From: Deltaproteobacteria bacterium
Lineage (GTDB): Bacteria > Desulfobacterota > Desulfobacteria > Desulfobacterales > Desulfatibacillaceae
Assembly (NCBI GenBank): GCA_019308705.1
Contig: JAFDHW010000032.1
Span: forward strand, 1-12,031
Length of the DNA stretch: 12,031 nt
Direction of reading: 5' to 3'
Shown here: piece by piece, positions 7,594 to 12,031 of the stretch
How positions within the stretch are numbered: the first letter of the stretch is position 1
Layout of the letters: every line of letters begins with the position of its first letter
The notes under the pieces: generated by a model
The model's database searches: none
What the model saw: the letters and a program-made list of their open reading frames with translations, nothing else
Told to the model about the DNA's origin: nothing
Made by a program: the position numbers and the translations under genes

Positions 7594-7817
7594 GGCCCCT
7601 CCGGGGCTTCCAGGAGCCGGGCCACCAGGTCCATGGTTTCGGCGGCGTGCTCCTCGGTCACGACCTCGATTCCGAACCCCGCGTGGACCAGCACCCAGTC
7701 GCCGGCGGCAACCTGGGGCACCAGCGCCAGGTTCACATCCATGGTGGCCGCGCCCACCTGGACGAGCCCATGGTTTCCGTGGCGTTCGACCACCTTTCCG
7801 GCCACGGCGATGCACAT
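7590..7817 (-). CDS. hypC: HypC, hydrogenase maturation chaperone
   Basis: This 75-residue HypC/HybG/HupF-family protein begins MCIAVAGKV. The cysteine at position 2 becomes N-terminal after Met removal and binds the iron being prepared by HypD, then escorts it to the hydrogenase large-subunit precursor. The rest fits a small beta-barrel: VQVGAATMDVNLALVP, then GDWVLVHAGFGIEVV, typical of HypC. The length is normal. The ATG at 7817 has GGAGG (minus strand, 7824-7828) 6 bases upstream. It is the first gene of hypCFDE and diverges from the hydrogenase structural operon, so it is likely its dedicated chaperone. In systems with cleavable large subunits HypC also holds the pre-processing form; here the large subunit lacks the cleaved tail, so release may be controlled differently (inference). 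Confidence 0.95.
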   Translation of the reverse strand: MCIAVAGKVVERHGNHGLVQVGAATMDVNLALVPQVAAGDWVLVHAGFGIEVVTEEHAAETMDLVARLLEAPEGP

Positions 7818-7979
7818 GGAACGCCTCCGGGTTTATCCCGCCGCCACGGCCAGTATACACGAATTTGGGGGGCGCGCAAAAGGCGGCTGGTTTCAAAGCC
7901 CCTACCCGAAAGGTGGGTCCTTACGGTATTGCCGTCAAAGGGGGGCCCGTGGACAATGTAATAAAAAGGAGGGGTTCCG
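7818..7979. promoter_or_regulatory. Divergent promoter region between hypCFDE and the hydrogenase operon
   Basis: Both operons read outward from this 162-bp spacer, so promoters for both should lie here. For hypC (minus) the best box is TATACT (plus coordinates 7852-7857) with TTGCGC 16 bases upstream (7874-7879), giving a leader of about 30 bases. For the hydrogenase operon (plus) a weak candidate is TTGCCG (7929-7934), 17 bases, then GACAAT (7952-7957), followed by a strong ribosome site AAGGAGGGG (7966-7974) 5 bases before ATG 7980. A short inverted repeat ACGG-tattg-CCGT (7923-7935) overlaps the plus-strand -35 candidate and could be an operator half. I see no sigma-54 (TGGCAC-N5-TTGC) or FNR (TTGAT-N4-ATCAA) match. 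Confidence 0.5.
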
Positions 7980-9047
7980 ATGCCGGGAACCATTGGTCCC
8001 AAGAAAACCTGGGAGGTATCCTTCGCGGGCATGGAGGGGCTTCTCACTTCCCTGCTCAACAGCGGGGTGACGGTGTACGCTCCCGTGGAGAGAAAGGACC
8101 GGCTCGGCCGCTACCTGTTCGCGCGCCTGAGCCACCCGGCCCGGATGGCCTGGAACTACACCACCACCTCCCTGCCTCCCAAGAAGCTTTTCGCCCCGCC
8201 CGAGGAAACCCTGTTCACCTTTGAAACCGGAAAAGGCGAACCCCTGGTCAAGGAGGTCTGCCCCACGGAGCCCTTTGTGCTCTTCGGCGTGCATCCGTGC
8301 GATTTGGCCGCCCTGGACCGTCTGGACGCGTTTTACGCGGACAGCCCGGCGGAATACCGCTGGCAGGCCCAGCGGAGCCGCGCCACGGTGGTGGGCCTGG
8401 ATTGCACCCCGGACGAGCACTGCTTTTGCGTGGACATGGGGACCATGGAAACGCGGCATCCCGCGGACCTGTTTTTGACGCCCCTTGAGCAGGGGTGGCT
8501 GGTGCAGACATACACGGACAAGGGCGAGGAGTTTTTGAACAACACCCCCAGGGAGAGGGCCCGGGAGAGCGCCATCGAGGAAGCGGCCAAAAGGACCGGG
8601 GAAAAGCGAAAAAAGGCCGCCGGCAGGCTGAAGGGGTCCGTGGAGCAAATCGCCGCGGCCCTTTCCAGGAGCGACGAGGAATTTTGGGAGAAGTATTCCG
8701 CCGCGTGTTTTTCCTGCGGGTCCTGCAATCTGGTGTGCCCCACCTGCCACTGCTTTTGCATGGAGGACCGGCTGGACGTAAGCCTTTCCAGCGGAAGCCG
8801 GATACGCAAGTGGGACTCCTGCCAACTCGCGGGGTTCGCCAAGGTGGCCGGCGGCGGAGACTTCCGGCCTTCGGCCAGTTCCCGCATGCGCCACCGGTGG
8901 AAGCACAAGTTCGTCTACCTGCCCCGCCGGTTCGGCACGGCCTTTTGCGTGGGCTGCGGCCGGTGTACCCGTTCCTGTCCCGGTGGCGTGGACATGGTTT
9001 CCGTTGCCAACAAGCTGTTGGAGACCTTTGGGGAGAGGGTGGAATGA
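7980..9047 (+). CDS. hydB: Group 3b [NiFe]-hydrogenase beta subunit (4Fe-4S protein)
   Basis: This 355-residue electron-transfer subunit of a cytoplasmic NAD(P)-linked [NiFe]-hydrogenase is related to Pyrococcus HydB and to anaerobic sulfite reductase subunit A. It has GVHPCDLAALDRLD (103-116, Cys107) and CTPDEHCFC (142-150). Two ferredoxin-type 4Fe-4S motifs follow: Cys243/246/249/253 and Cys323/326/329/333. The first is followed directly by Cys256, 258 and 260 (CPTCHCFC), also common in this family. A charged helical stretch (about 185-240) precedes the clusters. The subunit would relay electrons between the delta-subunit clusters and the gamma flavoprotein. The start at ATG 7980 has AAGGAGGGG 5 bases upstream, the strongest ribosome site in the window. 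It is the first gene of a four-gene operon, and its stop lies one base before the gamma start. Confidence 0.92.
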   Translation: MPGTIGPKKTWEVSFAGMEGLLTSLLNSGVTVYAPVERKDRLGRYLFARLSHPARMAWNYTTTSLPPKKLFAPPEETLFTFETGKGEPLVKEVCPTEPFVLFGVHPCDLAALDRLDAFYADSPAEYRWQAQRSRATVVGLDCTPDEHCFCVDMGTMETRHPADLFLTPLEQGWLVQTYTDKGEEFLNNTPRERARESAIEEAAKRTGEKRKKAAGRLKGSVEQIAAALSRSDEEFWEKYSAACFSCGSCNLVCPTCHCFCMEDRLDVSLSSGSRIRKWDSCQLAGFAKVAGGGDFRPSASSRMRHRWKHKFVYLPRRFGTAFCVGCGRCTRSCPGGVDMVSVANKLLETFGERVE

Positions 9048-9048
9048 T

Positions 9049-9882
9049 ATGGTCCGGCAACAGGCCTTTTACATGCCCTGGTTCGCCAACCTGGAATCTT
9101 CCGAGCACCTCACCGACCACGAGCGGCTGCTGACCTTTACCCGCGACGCCGGACCCCTGGGCCACGAGCCGGGGCAGTTTCTGCAGGTTTCCGTGCTGGG
9201 CGTGGGCGAAGCCCCCTTGTCCGTGTGTTCCGCCCCCCGGGAGCAAGCCTTCCAGGTGTGCGTCACGGACAAGGGCCACGTAAGCCACGCGCTGCACAAG
9301 CTTGGGCCGGGAGACAAGGTGGGCATGCGGGGGCCTTACGGGCAGGGGTTTCCAGTGGGCCGGTTCGCGGGCGGGGACGTGCTCCTGGTGGCCGGCGGCG
9401 TGGGCATGGCCCCCCTGCGCTGCCTGTTGGGCAGCCTGCTTTCCCGCCGGGAGGACTACGGACGGATCATCCTGGTCTACGGCGCGCGCAATCCCGGATG
9501 CTTGCTGTTCAAAAAGGACCTGGACGCATGGGGGCGAAGTGGGGAGGTGGAAGTGCATTGCATCGTGGACCATGCCGACGACACCTGGACCGGGCCCGAG
9601 GGGGTGGTTACGGATCCCCTGGCGGACCTGGAGCTTGACCCGGAAAATACCCGGGTGGCCATGGTAGGCCCCCCGGCGGTGTTCAGGTTCGCCGGGGCCG
9701 CCCTGCTGGAGAGGGGCATATCCGGCAATGACATCTACCTTTCCCTGGAGCGCCGGTTCCAGTGCGGCATCGGCAAGTGCGGCCACTGCCAGCTGAACGA
9801 CCTGTATATCTGCCGGGATGGCCCGGTGTTTTCCTGGTCCTTTCTAAAAAATCGGCCCGAGGCCACGGAGCTTGGCCAATGA
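9049..9882 (+). CDS. hydG: Group 3b [NiFe]-hydrogenase gamma subunit (FAD/NAD(P), 2Fe-2S)
   Basis: This 277-residue flavoprotein of the ferredoxin-NADP reductase type is like Pyrococcus HydG, AsrB and dihydroorotate dehydrogenase electron-transfer subunits. In order: an FAD-binding barrel with APLSVCSAP (55-63); the nucleotide-binding GGVGMAPLR (116-124); and a C-terminal 2Fe-2S motif, CGIGKCGHCQLNDLYIC, with Cys239, 244, 247 and 255. It is the site where NAD(P)H is made or used; NAD versus NADP preference cannot be told by eye. The start is ATG 9049, one base after the beta stop. A second ATG at 9073 is possible but would lose part of the first strand. Its stop overlaps the delta start (ATGA). 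This HydG is the hydrogenase gamma subunit and not the radical-SAM HydG of [FeFe]-hydrogenase maturation. Confidence 0.93.
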   Translation: MVRQQAFYMPWFANLESSEHLTDHERLLTFTRDAGPLGHEPGQFLQVSVLGVGEAPLSVCSAPREQAFQVCVTDKGHVSHALHKLGPGDKVGMRGPYGQGFPVGRFAGGDVLLVAGGVGMAPLRCLLGSLLSRREDYGRIILVYGARNPGCLLFKKDLDAWGRSGEVEVHCIVDHADDTWTGPEGVVTDPLADLELDPENTRVAMVGPPAVFRFAGAALLERGISGNDIYLSLERRFQCGIGKCGHCQLNDLYICRDGPVFSWSFLKNRPEATELGQ

Positions 9883-10589
9883 TGCAAGACAAGGAAAAGG
9901 CCCGGGTGGCGTTCTTTGATTTCGCCTGTTGCGAAGGGTGCCAGTTGGAGGTGGCCCGGTTGGGCGAGGACCTGCTTCCCCTTCTCCGGCATGTGGACAT
10001 CGTCTCCTGGCGCGAGCTTTCTTCCCGCAGGGAGGAGGATTACGACGTGGCCTTCTGCGAGGGCAGCATCACCACCCGGGAGGACATGGACCGTGTGCGG
10101 GAAATCAGGGACCGGGCAAAAATTCTGGTGGCGCTGGGCTCCTGCGCGTGCATCCCTTGCCACAATTCCCTGAAGAACCAGTGGCCCATGGCCGAGGTCC
10201 TGGACACGGTGTACGGCCGGGAGGGTTGGCGGTTCGACACCATTCCCGCCCAGCCCGTGGCCGGGGTGGTGTGCGTGGACTACGAGATCCGGGGCTGCCC
10301 GGTCACGGGCCGGGAGTTTTTGAAAGTGTGCAAGGCCATCCTCACGGACCAGCCCTACGCCCCGCCGGAAGAGCCCGTTTGCGTGGAGTGCCGCCTTTCC
10401 GACAACCTGTGCGTGGAAAAGTTCGACCTGTGCCTGGGGCCGGTAACCCGTGCGGGGTGCGGGGCGGCGTGCCCCCGCCTGGGGACAGCCTGCAACGGTT
10501 GCCGGGGGGCCGTGCCCGGGGCCAAGCTGGCCCCGTACAAGCGCAAGGTCTGGTTCATGCCCCGGGAGGGGGCGTTGCTATTGCTATAA
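9879..10589 (+). CDS. hydD: Group 3b [NiFe]-hydrogenase delta (small) subunit
   Basis: This 236-residue small subunit carries the Fe-S wire from the Ni-Fe site. The proximal cluster ligands are CCEGC (Cys18 and Cys21), GSC (Cys89) and RGCP (Cys140). A C-terminal cysteine-rich block (168-208: CVEC, Cys178, Cys185, Cys194, Cys198, Cys205, Cys208) supplies medial and distal clusters. The LGPVTRAGC and CNGCRGA pieces closely match Pyrococcus HydD as I recall it. There is no twin-arginine signal peptide, consistent with a cytoplasmic enzyme. After CRGA only about 25 residues remain, shorter than the archaeal protein I recall (about 261 residues). The start is ATG 9879, overlapping the gamma stop, with CGGAG 8 bases upstream; ATG 9882 is the alternative. 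Confidence 0.94.
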   Translation: MMQDKEKARVAFFDFACCEGCQLEVARLGEDLLPLLRHVDIVSWRELSSRREEDYDVAFCEGSITTREDMDRVREIRDRAKILVALGSCACIPCHNSLKNQWPMAEVLDTVYGREGWRFDTIPAQPVAGVVCVDYEIRGCPVTGREFLKVCKAILTDQPYAPPEEPVCVECRLSDNLCVEKFDLCLGPVTRAGCGAACPRLGTACNGCRGAVPGAKLAPYKRKVWFMPREGALLLL

Positions 10590-10599
10590 GGAAAGGTGC

Positions 10600-11874
10600 A
10601 TGGCTCGAGAACGCAGCATCCAGGTGAACCGCTTGACCCGGGTGGAGGGCCATGGAAACATCCGCCTGAAGGTGGCCGGCGGCGAAGTGGCCGAGGCGGC
10701 CTTCGACATCGTGGAGCCGCCCCGGTTCTTTGAAGCGTTTTTGCGCGGCCGCCCCTACGAGGAGGTAGTGCGCGTGGTATCGCGGGTGTGCGGCATCTGC
10801 GCGGTGAGCCACCGGTGCGCGGGCATAAAGGCCACCGAGGCCGCGTTCGGCGTGGAGGTCACGCCCTTGATCGAGGACCTGCGCAAGCTGGCCATGGCCG
10901 GGGAGATGATGAGCAGCCACCTTTTGCACGTGCTGTTCCTGGCGGCCCCGGACTACCTGGGCGTGGACAGCGTCCTGGACCTGGCCGGGAAGCGCCGCGC
11001 TCTGCTGGCCCTGGCCCTGCGGCTGAAAAAAGCGGCCTACGACGTGTCCGAAACCGTGTGCGGCCGCCACACCCACCCCATCACCATGGAGACCGGCGGC
11101 TTCACCCAGCCCCTGGACCAAACGCGGCTCCATGGCCTGAAAAAGCGCATGGAGCTAAGGGAGGGGGACCTTGCGGCCTTTGTGGACCTGGTGGGGGGCA
11201 TGGCCTTTCCCTCCATGGACCGGGAAGTGGCCACGGTGTGCCTCACCCATCCCCACGAGTACGCCGCCTACCAGGGCCGCATGGCCAAGGACGGCGAAGA
11301 GCCGGTGGATCCTTCGGACTACGCGGATTACATCGCCGAAACCGTGAAGCCGCCCTCCACGGCCAAGCACAGCCAGTGGCAAGGGGAAAACTACGTGGTG
11401 GGGGCGCTTTCGCGCATCCGGCGCAATTTCGGACAACTGGAGCCCGAGGCCAGGGAGGCTGCGGACCAGCTGGGCGTCCGGGCCTCCGCGAGCAACCCGT
11501 TCATGAACGTGGCCGCCCAGGCCGTGGAAGTGGTGCACTTCTGGCGGCAATCCTGGAATATCCTCCAGAGGCTTCTGAACTCCGACCTGCCGGCCCGGGA
11601 CCAGTCCGTGGAGGTTTCCCCCCGGGCGGGCAGGGGCGTTGGAGCGGTGGAAGCTCCCCGCGGCCTGCTCATCCACGAATACGAATACGACGAGGACGGC
11701 GTGTGCAGGGCCGTCAACCTCATCATTCCCACGGCCCAGAACCTGGCCTCCATGGAAGAGGACCTGAAGCTTTTGGCCCGGAACCTTGAAGCCTCCACGG
11801 ACCGGGAACTGGCCCGCAAGCTCTCCATGATGATCCGTGCCTACGACCCCTGCATCTCCTGCAGCGCTCACTGA
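10600..11874 (+). CDS. hydA: Group 3b [NiFe]-hydrogenase alpha (large, catalytic) subunit
   Basis: This 424-residue catalytic subunit holds the Ni-Fe(CN)2CO centre that interconverts H2 with protons and electrons. Conserved motifs are RVEGHG (14-19); the N-terminal Ni/Fe motif RVCGICAVSH (62-71, ligands Cys64 and Cys67); FMNVAAQAVEVVHFW in the second half; and the C-terminal motif DPCISCSAH (416-424, ligands Cys418 and Cys421). The protein ends at that histidine, followed at once by TGA. Most large subunits have a further tail that a nickel-dependent protease removes after this residue; here there is none. Length is close to Pyrococcus HydA. ATG 10600 follows AAGGAAAGG (10588-10596), and the gene is 10 bp after delta. 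A longer in-frame opening to 10450 lies inside delta and is not conserved. Confidence 0.96.
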   Translation: MARERSIQVNRLTRVEGHGNIRLKVAGGEVAEAAFDIVEPPRFFEAFLRGRPYEEVVRVVSRVCGICAVSHRCAGIKATEAAFGVEVTPLIEDLRKLAMAGEMMSSHLLHVLFLAAPDYLGVDSVLDLAGKRRALLALALRLKKAAYDVSETVCGRHTHPITMETGGFTQPLDQTRLHGLKKRMELREGDLAAFVDLVGGMAFPSMDREVATVCLTHPHEYAAYQGRMAKDGEEPVDPSDYADYIAETVKPPSTAKHSQWQGENYVVGALSRIRRNFGQLEPEAREAADQLGVRASASNPFMNVAAQAVEVVHFWRQSWNILQRLLNSDLPARDQSVEVSPRAGRGVGAVEAPRGLLIHEYEYDEDGVCRAVNLIIPTAQNLASMEEDLKLLARNLEASTDRELARKLSMMIRAYDPCISCSAH

Positions 11875-12031
11875 TCCCGCTTTTCTGAAAAAAATCGCCC
11901 CGGCGCCCCGGAAATCTTCTTGCCCGGATTATTCATGAGCAATTTTGCCCGAGATCGAATTTTTCTTTATTTTCAATCCGTTGGAGCTGTTTTTTGGGTC
12001 TTGCGCCAAAGACAGTCTGATTATTTGAGGA
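11875..12031. other. AT-richer non-coding spacer downstream of the hydrogenase operon
   Basis: Base composition drops clearly in GC after the hydA stop, with T-runs at about 11961-11974 and 11991-11996. I see no convincing reading frame and no stem followed by a T-tract, so no clear terminator for the hydrogenase operon. A weak rightward promoter candidate is TTGCCC (11945-11950), 17 bases, TATTTT (11968-11973), possibly for a gene beyond the window. TTGCCCG occurs twice, 25 bases apart (11920 and 11945). Confidence 0.5.

Noticed and set aside
8248..9786. Minus-strand open frame opposite hydB and hydG
   Set aside because: The plus-strand genes carry all expected Fe-S and FAD motifs; the antisense product has none.
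11880..11915. GC-rich palindromic sequence after hydA as a terminator
   Set aside because: The possible stem (CCGG-CGCC-CCGG) is only 4 bp and is not followed by a T-tract on the plus strand; on the minus strand the T-run is separated from it by several bases.
1..12031. CRISPR arrays, tRNA or rRNA genes
   Set aside because: I saw no regularly spaced repeats, no cloverleaf-like segment with a T-arm motif, and no rRNA-like sequence in any spacer.

Overview
This is a GC-rich bacterial window. By eye its gene content and style resemble an anaerobic deltaproteobacterium (Desulfobacterota, sulfate-reducer type). The basis is dense coding, GTG and TTG starts, a group 3b [NiFe]-hydrogenase with its Hyp maturases, and a group II intron end. 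This taxonomic guess is inference; no rRNA or other marker gene is present.

Layout. Bases 1-125 are the 3' end of a group II intron: domain V with a CGC triad, domain VI, and a terminal CGAT. Four rightward genes follow: a Nudix hydrolase (277-1119), a small protein with a very acidic tail (1227-1691), a MoaB/MogA-type molybdopterin protein (1728-2234) and an AEC-family membrane transporter (2250-3173). The last three are closely spaced and could be co-transcribed. The transporter converges on the next operon with only 12 bp between the stop codons.

Bases 3186-7817 (minus strand) hold hypC-hypF-hypD-hypE. Each pair shares a 4-base stop/start overlap (GTGA, GTGA, ATGA), so this is one tightly coupled operon. 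It makes and installs the Fe(CN)2CO part of the [NiFe] site: HypF and HypE make the cyanide ligand, and HypC and HypD assemble the iron unit. The nickel-insertion genes hypA and hypB and a hydrogenase maturation protease are absent from the window.

A 162-bp divergent region (7818-7979) separates it from a rightward operon at 7980-11874. That operon encodes the four subunits of a cytoplasmic NAD(P)-linked group 3b [NiFe]-hydrogenase in the order beta, gamma, delta, alpha, the order I recall for the Pyrococcus hydBGDA sulfhydrogenase. Electrons would pass between the Ni-Fe site in alpha, the Fe-S clusters of delta and beta, and the FAD/2Fe-2S gamma subunit that binds the nicotinamide cofactor. 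The catalytic subunit ends exactly at the histidine of its C-terminal DPCxxCxxH motif. It therefore has no peptide for a maturation protease to remove, which fits the lack of a protease gene here. The right edge (11875-12031) is AT-richer and non-coding.

I found no wholly new system. The items most worth a second look are the extension-free hydrogenase large subunit, the intron end, and the Nudix protein whose Nudix box is split by about 33 extra residues.
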